A DNA stretch of 64,000 nucleotides, from NCBI RefSeq assembly GCF_000682695.1, contig NZ_AWFG01000001.1, positions 186,001-250,000 of the forward strand, in the 5' to 3' direction. This document shows, piece after piece, positions 34,655 through 42,532 of this stretch (positions within the stretch are counted from its first letter, which is position 1; every line of letters starts with the position of its first letter). The DNA comes from Hyphomonas chukchiensis. Its GTDB lineage: Bacteria > Pseudomonadota > Alphaproteobacteria > Caulobacterales > Hyphomonadaceae. The translations under genes were made by a program, and so were the position numbers. Under the pieces are notes generated by a model. It worked only from the letters and a program-made list of their open reading frames with translations. It had not been told where the DNA came from and searched no databases.

Positions 34655-35848
34655 ATGCACTCCTATGCTACCCCCTATAATATTGTGCGCTCGCAAGAGC
34701 CCGATGTTCCTGTTTACTGCTTTCGCCCTGAGCGGGTGACAGCGGCTGCGAAATGGTTCCGGGAAAGCTTCCCGGCCCAGCCATTCTATGCCGTCAAGGC
34801 CAATCCCGGCCTGCACGTGCTCGACGCCCTTTGGGCGGCCGGTATCAACAGCTTTGATGTTGCGTCCGAGAACGAGATCGAAACGATCTACAACCGCTTC
34901 CCCGGCGCACGCATGGCCTTCCTTCACCCTGTGAAGAACCGCCGTGCCGTTTCGCGCGCCTACCACCAGTATGGCGTTCGCATCTTCGTGACCGACACGC
35001 AGGCAGAACTGCAGAAGATCCTCGAAGAAACGAACTATGCGAAGGATCTGACGATCATCGTGCGCATCGGTGTGTCGAATGACGGCGCAACGCTGCCGCT
35101 GACCGGCAAGTTCGGGGCAACCGAGGATGATGCCGCCGCGATCCTGCGCGAAGCCCGCCGCTATGCGGACGAGCTCGGCGTCTCCTTCCATGTCGGCAGC
35201 CAGGCGATGAAACCCTCTGCCTGGGCAACCGCGATGGCAGACGTTTCCCGCATCATCATCTCGGCTGGCGTCACCGTCGACATCGTTGATGTCGGTGGCG
35301 GCTTCCCGTCGATCTATGCCGATACGCCGCCGCCTTCGCTGGAAGCCTATGCCTCCATGGTCGAAGCCTCGTTCGAGAACATGTTCGTTCTGGAAAACGC
35401 CGAACTGTGGTGCGAACCCGGCCGCGCGCTCGTCGCCGAAGCCGAAAGCCTGCTCGTGCGTGTCGAACTGGCCAAGCCTGGCTCGCTCTACATCAATGAC
35501 GGCTCCTATGGCTCGCTCTACGATGCTGTGCACGAGCGCTGGCAGTTCCCTGTCCGCGCCATCACGGGCAATGGCCGCAAGCTGCGCGGCATGGCTGAGT
35601 ACACGATCTATGGCCCGACCTGCGATTCGACCGACAAGTTCCCTGAAAAGGTCTGGCTGCCAGCCGGCCTGACCGAGGGCGACTATCTGGAGTTCGGGAA
35701 CATCGGTGCCTATGGCCGCGCCATGGCCAGCCGCTTCAACGGTTTCGGCGAAACCGACGTGGCCATCGTTCACGATGCCCCCTGGCCGAGCCTTTATAAT
35801 GCGGTCGGCGCAGAAGTCATCGCCATCGGGTCCAAAGCCACGAAGTGA
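34655..35848 (+). CDS. ornithine decarboxylase-type PLP enzyme (fold type III)
   Basis: The 397-residue protein belongs to the alanine-racemase-fold decarboxylases. It has the PLP lysine Lys48 in YAVKANP, HVGSQ, the phosphate loop GGGFP, EPGRALV, and the active-site Cys323-Asp324 in CDSTD that identifies eukaryotic-type ornithine decarboxylases. It would make putrescine from ornithine, possibly also cadaverine from lysine. GGAGG lies 9-10 bases before the ATG at 34655. The long 5' region (about 34500-34654) with a small GATGT/ACATC stem may be a structured leader, as noted for alphaproteobacterial speF genes. Its 3' end overlaps murI by 55 bases. Confidence 0.9.
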   Translation: MHSYATPYNIVRSQEPDVPVYCFRPERVTAAAKWFRESFPAQPFYAVKANPGLHVLDALWAAGINSFDVASENEIETIYNRFPGARMAFLHPVKNRRAVSRAYHQYGVRIFVTDTQAELQKILEETNYAKDLTIIVRIGVSNDGATLPLTGKFGATEDDAAAILREARRYADELGVSFHVGSQAMKPSAWATAMADVSRIIISAGVTVDIVDVGGGFPSIYADTPPPSLEAYASMVEASFENMFVLENAELWCEPGRALVAEAESLLVRVELAKPGSLYINDGSYGSLYDAVHERWQFPVRAITGNGRKLRGMAEYTIYGPTCDSTDKFPEKVWLPAGLTEGDYLEFGNIGAYGRAMASRFNGFGETDVAIVHDAPWPSLYNAVGAEVIAIGSKATK

Positions 35849-36663
35849 GCGTCCGGGAAGCCGTAACGCCGGAGCACGAGCGCCAGGTCCGGCGACTCTT
35901 CCGGCGGGCTCGTCAGGTAAGCTGAACCGCCAATGCCGCGTGCTTCTGTTTCATGCGGGAGCACGCGGATGGTCTGGCGGGCAATCGCCGCCCCCGAATC
36001 CACATAGCTGATACCGCGCGGTGCGCTGGCAATGAGTTGCCCGCGCACCAGCGGGAAATGCGTGCAGGCCAGCACGATCGTATCGATCTGGTCACCGCCG
36101 GGCGCATCGAAGAGTGGGGCCTGGGCCGCGGCGATAGCTTCAATCGGCACGTCTTCACCCCGTGCATGGGCTTCGGCAAGGCGGACCAGCTCGATACTGC
36201 CATGCATTATGACTCGATGTCCGCCGGCAAATTCATTGATCAGCCGCGCCGTATAGGCCCGCCTGATCGTCCCCGGAGTTGCAAGCAGACCGATCGTGCC
36301 CGTCTGGCTGAATGCCGCCGCCGGCTTGATGGCCGGCACGGTGCCCACAACGGGAATATCGAGTGCGGCGCGCACCTCCTGCAGGGCCAGTGTGCTCGCC
36401 GTATTGCAGGCGATAACGAACACATCCGGCTTCACATGATCGCACAGCATCCTTGCAACACGCGGGATGCGCTCGATCAGGTCCTCGTCACTCTTGTCGC
36501 CATAGGGGAAAAAGCCGCTATCGGCCGCATAATGGACGCCCAGCGCTGGCGCCAGCGCGCGTATCTCCTCCGCCACGGTCAGCCCGCCGACCCCGGAATC
36601 GAAGACGAGGACCCGCCCGCGAGCGGGCGACGGCTTGAAATGGCTGGAGAGAAAGTCGGGCAT
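35794..36663 (-). CDS. murI: glutamate racemase
   Basis: The 289-residue enzyme makes D-glutamate for peptidoglycan. The conserved blocks are FDSGVGGLTV (21-30), DSGFFPYGDKS, the first catalytic Cys86 in IACNTAST and the second Cys200 in LACTHFPL. It is about the usual length with a 15-residue N-terminal extension. Its last 55 bases lie under the end of the convergent decarboxylase gene. It diverges from the small phasin-like gene, sharing a 125-base spacer. Confidence 0.95.
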   Translation of the reverse strand: MPDFLSSHFKPSPARGRVLVFDSGVGGLTVAEEIRALAPALGVHYAADSGFFPYGDKSDEDLIERIPRVARMLCDHVKPDVFVIACNTASTLALQEVRAALDIPVVGTVPAIKPAAAFSQTGTIGLLATPGTIRRAYTARLINEFAGGHRVIMHGSIELVRLAEAHARGEDVPIEAIAAAQAPLFDAPGGDQIDTIVLACTHFPLVRGQLIASAPRGISYVDSGAAIARQTIRVLPHETEARGIGGSAYLTSPPEESPDLALVLRRYGFPDAHFVALDPMAMTSAPTAL

Positions 36664-36732
36664 GATTCGACATTATGTGCATTCGCTCGCGGCGAAAACG
36701 GGGCAGCGAACGGAGTTTTGGCACGAGATTTG

Positions 36733-36762
36733 TTGTGCAGTGCACCATAACGTGTCTACTAT
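36733..36762 (+). promoter_or_regulatory. promoter overlapped by a palindromic operator
   Basis: A -35-like TTGTGC (36733-36738), an 18-base spacer and a -10-like TACTAT (36757-36762) precede the small gene at 36789. The perfect inverted repeat GTGCA-G-TGCAC at 36735-36745 covers the -35 box, where a repressor would block polymerase. GTGCA/TGCAC-type sites resemble those bound by PhaR-type regulators upstream of phasin genes. Confidence 0.5.
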
Positions 36763-36788
36763 CCTGTTTGGAAACAAGGAAATTCCCG

Positions 36789-37091
36789 ATGATGGACCTA
36801 TGGCTCGCGCCGTGGCGCGCTTCCCTCTCCCTCACAGCCTCAACACTCGAGATGATGCTGACGGCCCAGAAAAGCTTCGCAAGTGCCCAGGGCATGCCGG
36901 ATTTCCAGCCCATGGATGAGAAAAAGATGCGCGAGGCCTTCCACACGGCCGCCGACGCAAACCTGCGCCGCTGGGGCGATACGGCCGACGCGCTCAACAG
37001 CTTGCCGGAATGGTACAGGGACCTCTCCCGCGTGCCGGGCGGCGTGATGACAGACTGGTTCGATAAAGCCCGCCGGGTGATGCAGGACTAG
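36789..37091 (+). CDS. small helical protein, phasin-like
   Basis: The 100-residue protein has no signal peptide. An amphipathic N-terminal region (LWLAPWRASLSLTASTLEMM) is followed by helical, charged sequence containing AQKSFASAQG and a WYRDLSR segment. Size, the LWLAPW start and an AQ-rich helix recall small phasins that coat polyhydroxyalkanoate granules, but there is no decisive motif. AAGGAA lies 7 bases before the ATG at 36789 (a second ATG follows immediately). The operator-like palindrome over its promoter fits a tightly repressed gene. It converges with aguB, overlapping by 4 bases. Confidence 0.6.
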   Translation: MMDLWLAPWRASLSLTASTLEMMLTAQKSFASAQGMPDFQPMDEKKMREAFHTAADANLRRWGDTADALNSLPEWYRDLSRVPGGVMTDWFDKARRVMQD

Positions 37092-37930
37092 ACCAGCTTG
37101 CCGTAGAGGTCTGGCCGCCGGTCGCGGAAAAATCCCCAGGCGGCCCGTTCGCGGTCAACTTCATCCAGATCGAATGTTGCGAGGATCACACCCTCCTCGG
37201 TCCGGCCAAGGTCGGTGACGACCTCGCCGGTCTGGTCCGCGATGAAGCTGGTGCCGTAGAAGACCTGCCCGCCTTCGTCGCCCATGCGATTGGCTGCGCA
37301 GACCGGAATGACATTCGACACCGCATGCCCAAGCATCGCCCGGCGCCAGCGCCCGGCCGTGTCGAGCGTTGAATCCTGTGGCTCCGCGCCAATCGCCGTT
37401 GGGTAGAGCAGCACGTCTGCCCCCATCAGGGCCATGGCGCGCGCAGCTTCCGGGAACCACTGGTCCCAGCAGATACCGACGCCGATACGGCCTTTCTGCG
37501 TGTCCCAGACCCGGAAGCCCGTATCGCCGGGACGGAAGTAGAATTTCTCCTGATAGCCGGGGCCATCGGGAATGTGGCTCTTGCGGTAGACGCCCATGGC
37601 GCTGCCGTCTGCATCGAGCATGACGAGCGAATTGTAATAGGCCGGGCCATCCTTCTCATAGATAGAGACAGGCACGACGACGCCGCATTTCTTGGCAATT
37701 TCGGCAAGCTGCACGACAGCGGGATGCGTTTCCCATGGCAGGGCCCGGGCGAAATGTTCCTCTTCCTGTGTCTTGCAGAAATAGGACCCGCAGAAGAGTT
37801 CCGGCGGCAGCACGACATCGGCGCCGCGACCGGCCGCCTCTTCAATGAAACCAGCGACGCGGTCGATATTGTCTTGCACGTCATCGGACGGTGAGAACTG
37901 GATGGCGGCGAGCGTGATTGAGCGGGTCAT
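37088..37930 (-). CDS. aguB: N-carbamoylputrescine amidase
   Basis: This is a 280-residue nitrilase-superfamily hydrolase. The Glu-Lys-Cys triad is visible at Glu44 (LPPELFCGSYFC), Lys117 (YRKSHIPDGPGYQEKFYF) and Cys154 (GICWDQWFPE). The FCGSYFC and DGPGYQEK segments are specific for N-carbamoylputrescine amidases. It converts N-carbamoylputrescine to putrescine, CO2 and ammonia. It follows aguA by 62 bases on the same strand, giving a two-gene agmatine-to-putrescine operon. Confidence 0.95.
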   Translation of the reverse strand: MTRSITLAAIQFSPSDDVQDNIDRVAGFIEEAAGRGADVVLPPELFCGSYFCKTQEEEHFARALPWETHPAVVQLAEIAKKCGVVVPVSIYEKDGPAYYNSLVMLDADGSAMGVYRKSHIPDGPGYQEKFYFRPGDTGFRVWDTQKGRIGVGICWDQWFPEAARAMALMGADVLLYPTAIGAEPQDSTLDTAGRWRRAMLGHAVSNVIPVCAANRMGDEGGQVFYGTSFIADQTGEVVTDLGRTEEGVILATFDLDEVDRERAAWGFFRDRRPDLYGKLV

Positions 37931-37992
37931 GGGCGGTTACCGGTGAATTCGGAGGAGCACTTAAGGGGGTGGACCGGGTATTTCGAGTCCGT

Positions 37993-38976
37993 TCAGGCAG
38001 GTATTTCGCGGGTCATGCAGTGGAAACTGCCGCCACCGCGCAGAATGTTCAATGCCGGAAGGCCGATCACCTTGCGCCCCGGAAACAGGGGGCGCAACTC
38101 GGCGAGCGCAACCAGGCCGAAACGCTCGTCATAGGTCGGCACGAAAACGGCGCCATTGGTGATGGTGAAATTCATGTGGCTGGCAGGCACGGGCTGTCCG
38201 TCGCCGAAATCGACCGGGCCAGGTGAAGATATGGTCGAGACCATCAGGCCGGCAGTGCGCAGGCGGTCCTCGATGGCGAGCAGCACATCTGCGTTCGGAT
38301 CTTTTAACCCCGTCGGGTGCTGGCAGAGGACATGGCCCGGCGCGATGAAGCGGGCGATATTGTCGACATGGCCATCGGTATGGTCGTTGAGCAGGCCGTC
38401 GCCAAGCCAGATGACTTCATTGACCCCGAAGGCGCGCGCGAGAGCCGCTTCAGCATCAGCCTCGGTCCAAGCTCCGTTGCGGTTCGGATTGAGCAGGCAC
38501 TGGCGGGTGGTGAGCAGGCGCCCTTCCCCATCGACATCAATGGCGCCGCCTTCGAGCACGGTCTCATGGGCGCGCACATCAATGCCTTCAACGCCCGCGA
38601 TGGCTGGCGCCGTTTCCGTGTCGCCCGGCATGAGATATTTGCCGCCCCAGCCGTTGAAACGGAAGGTTTCGGCCTGAAATCCATTGGCACCGCGCGTGAT
38701 GATGGGGCCGGTATCGCGCAGCCAGATGTCACCGGTCGGCACCTGAACGACCTGCGCGACGTCGCCCACCGCCTCCGAGGCAGAGCGCGCAGCCTCCTCG
38801 GAACCGGCCGCGACCTTGACGGTCACGAAGCCAGCGGCGGCACGGATGAGCGCGGCGATTTCAGCGCGTGCGCCATCATAATTGCCGCCCCATTCTTCGG
38901 CGAGGCGGGGCCAGCCGCACCAGAGGGCGGATTGCGGGGCCCATTCGGGCGGGAGGGAGACAACTGCTTCGGTCAT
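37993..38976 (-). CDS. aguA: agmatine deiminase
   Basis: The 327-residue protein of the peptidyl-arginine/agmatine deiminase fold has GDIWLRDTGP (82-91), EGGAIDVDGEG, DGHVDNIARF and the catalytic Cys320 in GGGSFHCMTRE near the C terminus. It converts agmatine to N-carbamoylputrescine, the substrate of the downstream aguB product. The start is the ATG at 38976; upstream in-frame codons cross the terminator hairpin at 39013-39039 and are not coding. An arginine decarboxylase to make agmatine is not in the window. Confidence 0.95.
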   Translation of the reverse strand: MTEAVVSLPPEWAPQSALWCGWPRLAEEWGGNYDGARAEIAALIRAAAGFVTVKVAAGSEEAARSASEAVGDVAQVVQVPTGDIWLRDTGPIITRGANGFQAETFRFNGWGGKYLMPGDTETAPAIAGVEGIDVRAHETVLEGGAIDVDGEGRLLTTRQCLLNPNRNGAWTEADAEAALARAFGVNEVIWLGDGLLNDHTDGHVDNIARFIAPGHVLCQHPTGLKDPNADVLLAIEDRLRTAGLMVSTISSPGPVDFGDGQPVPASHMNFTITNGAVFVPTYDERFGLVALAELRPLFPGRKVIGLPALNILRGGGSFHCMTREIPA

Positions 38977-38999
38977 GGTCGCTGGCCTTGCCACACCTT

Positions 39000-39039
39000 T
39001 GAAACAAGGAAAAGGGCGGCCCGCACAGCAGGCCGCCCT
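39000..39039 (-). terminator. terminator of the Oar-like TonB receptor gene
   Basis: AGGGCGGCC (39013-39021) and GGCCGCCCT (39031-39039) form a perfect 9-bp stem with a 9-base loop. On the minus strand it is followed by a moderately U-rich TTTCCTTGTTTC. It lies 31 bases after the receptor stop codon and just upstream of aguA. Confidence 0.8.
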
Positions 39040-39070
39040 CCCCAATCTGCATTCCGGATCGCGAAGCGAC

Positions 39071-42000
39071 CTAGAACTCGTATTTCACACCAATCTGGAT
39101 CTGCCAGAAGGACTGGTTCAGCGTCTCGGAGTTGGTCGAGGTGCTGAATGTCGATTCGTCGCGGTCGCCTGTGCCCCAGATACCATCGCGGCCTGGATCG
39201 CCGTAGACATACTGACCGTTGACGATCGAAGCGGCAGCAACCTGGCGCTTGTACTCGTAACGGGTCCGCTCGACGCGACCAGCGTTGCTGTCGATCAGGT
39301 TGCCGAGGTTCTCGATGTCGAGGAACAGCTTGGTGCGGTGATTTTTCATCGCGCCTGGAAGTTCCTGCTGGAGACGAAGATCAACCAGCGTCGACCAGCG
39401 AGAATTGTCGCCGTTGCGAGGAGCGATCTTGCCCTTGTACTCATTGAGTTCTGACGTTGCGATATAGGTGAAGAAGTCCTGCTGGAGGCCCAGGTCACCA
39501 CCGAACGAGTCAGGCGAGAAGAGCGGATCGTCGAAACCGGTTGGCACGTAGAGTGTCGCACCAGCATCATCCGCGCTGCTTTCGTTGATACCGAACACAT
39601 CGCTACGACCGTTCGTGTTGAACGTGTAGGTGTAAGGCTGGCCCGAACGACGTGTTGCAAACAGCGAAGCCTGCGTGGCGTAACCGCGGAAGAATTCCTT
39701 CTCCCAGTTCAGGCGCAGCTTGAACTGGTGTTCGACTTCGAAGTTCGACGTACCGGTGCGCGGGTTCTGGTAGCTCCAGCGTGCCGTGTCCGAATAGTTG
39801 GACGTTGCCGTGGACGACGTGCCCATGCCGATGTCGTTGACGTCAGCGTGCGTGTAGCTGCCGAACACATCAAAGTCACCAATCGGTGTTTCCCAGTCAT
39901 TGCTGGCCGAAACAGCCCAGAGGAGCGAGTTGCCCTTGTCGACGCTGCCGACGATGATTGCTTGCGGCGCGCCGCTGCAATCATAGACCGGACGACCGTC
40001 TGGCGAAGCTGAAACCGCATCACCGCAGGTCGCGTCATACCAGTAAGGTGCGTTCTCGAGCTTATTGTAGAGAACGTCGGCAGTAACGAGCCAGTTGCCG
40101 GGCACGTTCACAGCCACGCCGAGGTTGGCTTTCCAGGTCGACGGGATCTCGAACGTGTTGTCGAGCGCATTCACGGAGCCATCAGGCTGTGTGTTGGCCA
40201 GCTGGTCCAGGAGGTTCTGCGGAATGTAGTTTCCGGACTCCGGGTCTGGCGTATTCGGAACGTTGATCGTGCCGGAGTCGAACACTTCGCCGTTGATCAC
40301 GCCGTCGTTGGAATAGCTGTTAGAGATCCAGACACCTGGCGAACCACCTGAGAAGCGGCCGAGACCACCGCGAACCGTGATGTCGTCGCTTGCATCCCAT
40401 TTGAAGGCAAATCGCGGCAGCACGACATCAAGGCCGTCAATGTCATTGGTATTGGAGTAGCCGTAGCGATCAAAGAAGTTCTGGTTCGGACGGATCTTGC
40501 CTTCCGACTGGTAGTAGTCGTAACGGATACCAAACATCAGGTTCAGGTCGTTGCGGATATCCCAGCTGTCCTGAACATAAACGGAGTTATAATTGTAACC
40601 CCAGATGGCGCGCAGGTCGTTTTCATCGTTCGTGATTGCGTTCGCATAGGACACGTCCGTGGCGATCTGGTTACGCAGGTCGTCGATCGACGCGAAGGCA
40701 TAGGTGCCTTCCGAGTTCTGGGCGAACAGGTTGTCGACGTCGACTTCCTCACGCTCGATACCGCCTTTGAACGTATGGTCCCCCATGCGGTACTCGGCCT
40801 TCAGCTTGTACTGAAGGAATTCCTGATCGAGTTCGTTACCATGACGGAAGCGATCAGGACCGAAAGCGATAACAGTACCGGTCGATGTTTCGACGGAACC
40901 GAGGAAGAACTCGGCGCCGTTCAGGCTGTCTGCACCCGTCGCCTGGGTCGTCTTGGCGATCTTGATTTCGGTCGAGAAGTTTGGCGTCCAGTCGGAATAA
41001 AGGTGGCCGATGAAGGATTCCACTTTCTCCGAGTTATTGTACCAGGACGACGGGAAGGCGAGATCGGCACCCTGCAGGAAGTTGTTGCCGTTCTGCTCGA
41101 TGATGCTCGCACCCTCGGTCTTGATATAGGTGAACTTGGCGCGTTGATTGTTGGAGATGTTCCAGTCGATGCTGCCGAGGATTTTCTCGTCTTCGACCGG
41201 GGGTACGCCAGAACCGAAGTCACCCACATCAAAGCCGTAGACGCTCTGCATGATGTCCTGGATTTCGGCGATATCCGACGGGGTCACGTCTTCGATATTG
41301 ACGGCGCCCGAACCGGTTGGGCCACGCTGAAGGGCAGCAGCTTCTTCATACTTGTCGTACGAGAGGAAGAAGAACAGCTTGTCCTTGATGATGGGGCCGC
41401 CGAATGTGCCGCCATAGGTCTTTTCGTCGAAAGTGCGATCGACCTTGGTGTCGCCGGTCTTGCTGCCGGCCATCGAGTCGTCAGTCTTGAAGTAGAATGC
41501 CGACCCGTGGAATTCGTTGGTGCCCGACTTGGTGACAGCGTTGATCGTGCCGCCGGTGAAGCCGTTATATTCTGTGTCGAAAGGTGCCGATTCAACTGAC
41601 AGCGACTGGATCGCGTCGAAAGAGATTGGCGAACGCTGCGTTGGGTAGCCGTTGGCGTTCAGGCCGAAACGGTCGTTGAGGGCGACACCGTCAATCGTCA
41701 GTGTGTTGAAGCGGTTGTTGGCGCCGGCAATCGTGAGTTCCTTTGCGCCGCCCGTCTGGACGTTGACGCTGGCGAAAGGATCAAGCTCGGCCGCATCGGT
41801 GATATCGCGGTCGATCGAGACGACTTCGTTGAGCGCCTCGAGACCAAGGGAAGTTGTCAGGCCTTCGCTGGAGAAACCGGTCTGCAGCTGGTTGGCGGTG
41901 ACGACAACGGTTTCAAGCTTGCGCTCGCCCGACACCTGGAGGTTCAGAGGGTAGGTCTGGTCAAGTTCGATATAGATATCGGTGACGGTGACCGGCGTGA

Positions 42001-42268
42001 AATCACCGCCCGTGACTTCGACTGTGTAGGGGCCGCCGACGCGAAGGCCGCGGGCCGAGAAATCACCGTTGGCGCTGGTAACAGCGGCGGACATCGTACC
42101 CGAAGGTGTGTGCGTGATGACGACAGTGGCGTTTGGCACTGCGGCGCCTTCCGCATTGGTCACCTGACCGCGCATGCTGGAGGTAGTAACCTGTGCCGAG
42201 GCGATGCCGGCGACGCTGAGCGCGATGGCGGAAACCGCCATGCCGCGACCGAAAGTGTTCCAATTCAT
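39071..42268 (-). CDS. TonB-dependent receptor, Oar-like with carboxypeptidase-regulatory domain
   Basis: The roughly 1065-residue outer-membrane protein has a signal peptide (residues 1-25). An Ig-like carboxypeptidase-regulatory domain (about 28-115, MRGQVTNAEGAAVPNATVVI) follows. The plug domain contains ETVVVTANQL, LTIDGVALNDRFG and GGTINAVTKSGTNEFHGS, and the large beta barrel ends in an aromatic residue (IQIGVKYEF). The Oar type is linked to protein or peptide transport and surface functions. Sequence over this gene is less G+C-rich than its neighbours and has more Asn and Ser codons. The ATG at 42268 has GGGG 9 bases upstream; 42274 is an alternative. Confidence 0.92.
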   Translation of the reverse strand: MNWNTFGRGMAVSAIALSVAGIASAQVTTSSMRGQVTNAEGAAVPNATVVITHTPSGTMSAAVTSANGDFSARGLRVGGPYTVEVTGGDFTPVTVTDIYIELDQTYPLNLQVSGERKLETVVVTANQLQTGFSSEGLTTSLGLEALNEVVSIDRDITDAAELDPFASVNVQTGGAKELTIAGANNRFNTLTIDGVALNDRFGLNANGYPTQRSPISFDAIQSLSVESAPFDTEYNGFTGGTINAVTKSGTNEFHGSAFYFKTDDSMAGSKTGDTKVDRTFDEKTYGGTFGGPIIKDKLFFFLSYDKYEEAAALQRGPTGSGAVNIEDVTPSDIAEIQDIMQSVYGFDVGDFGSGVPPVEDEKILGSIDWNISNNQRAKFTYIKTEGASIIEQNGNNFLQGADLAFPSSWYNNSEKVESFIGHLYSDWTPNFSTEIKIAKTTQATGADSLNGAEFFLGSVETSTGTVIAFGPDRFRHGNELDQEFLQYKLKAEYRMGDHTFKGGIEREEVDVDNLFAQNSEGTYAFASIDDLRNQIATDVSYANAITNDENDLRAIWGYNYNSVYVQDSWDIRNDLNLMFGIRYDYYQSEGKIRPNQNFFDRYGYSNTNDIDGLDVVLPRFAFKWDASDDITVRGGLGRFSGGSPGVWISNSYSNDGVINGEVFDSGTINVPNTPDPESGNYIPQNLLDQLANTQPDGSVNALDNTFEIPSTWKANLGVAVNVPGNWLVTADVLYNKLENAPYWYDATCGDAVSASPDGRPVYDCSGAPQAIIVGSVDKGNSLLWAVSASNDWETPIGDFDVFGSYTHADVNDIGMGTSSTATSNYSDTARWSYQNPRTGTSNFEVEHQFKLRLNWEKEFFRGYATQASLFATRRSGQPYTYTFNTNGRSDVFGINESSADDAGATLYVPTGFDDPLFSPDSFGGDLGLQQDFFTYIATSELNEYKGKIAPRNGDNSRWSTLVDLRLQQELPGAMKNHRTKLFLDIENLGNLIDSNAGRVERTRYEYKRQVAAASIVNGQYVYGDPGRDGIWGTGDRDESTFSTSTNSETLNQSFWQIQIGVKYEF

Positions 42269-42353
42269 GACCATTTTCCCCTGATCCGTATGAGTTCCCG
42301 CCTGATCTCTCACATTCAGGCCGGTTATCGGTCGCTTACGCGTCCTGCATGAC

Positions 42354-42382
42354 GGATTAGTGACAAGTTTTTGAAGGTTCAA
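42354..42382 (-). promoter_or_regulatory. possible promoter of the TonB receptor gene
   Basis: On the minus strand TTGAAC (42382-42377) is separated by 17 bases from TAATCC (42359-42354), about 90 bases before the start codon. Just upstream, 42411-42430 holds an imperfect A/T-rich inverted repeat (TTTTTGTGC-GAT-GCAAAAAA) that could be an operator. The rest of the 264-base spacer shows nothing else I can name. Confidence 0.35.
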
Positions 42383-42532
42383 CGTACCTCGCAGCGAATC
42401 CGGTCATTGGTTTTTGTGCGATGCAAAAAAGCCACGCTTTGGGCACGTGAAGGGCATCTCTTGCCTGATTTTTGGGGTGTATTAGACGAGCCTCCCACTG
42501 CATAAGCAGAGAATGTATCAAGGTGAGACCAC

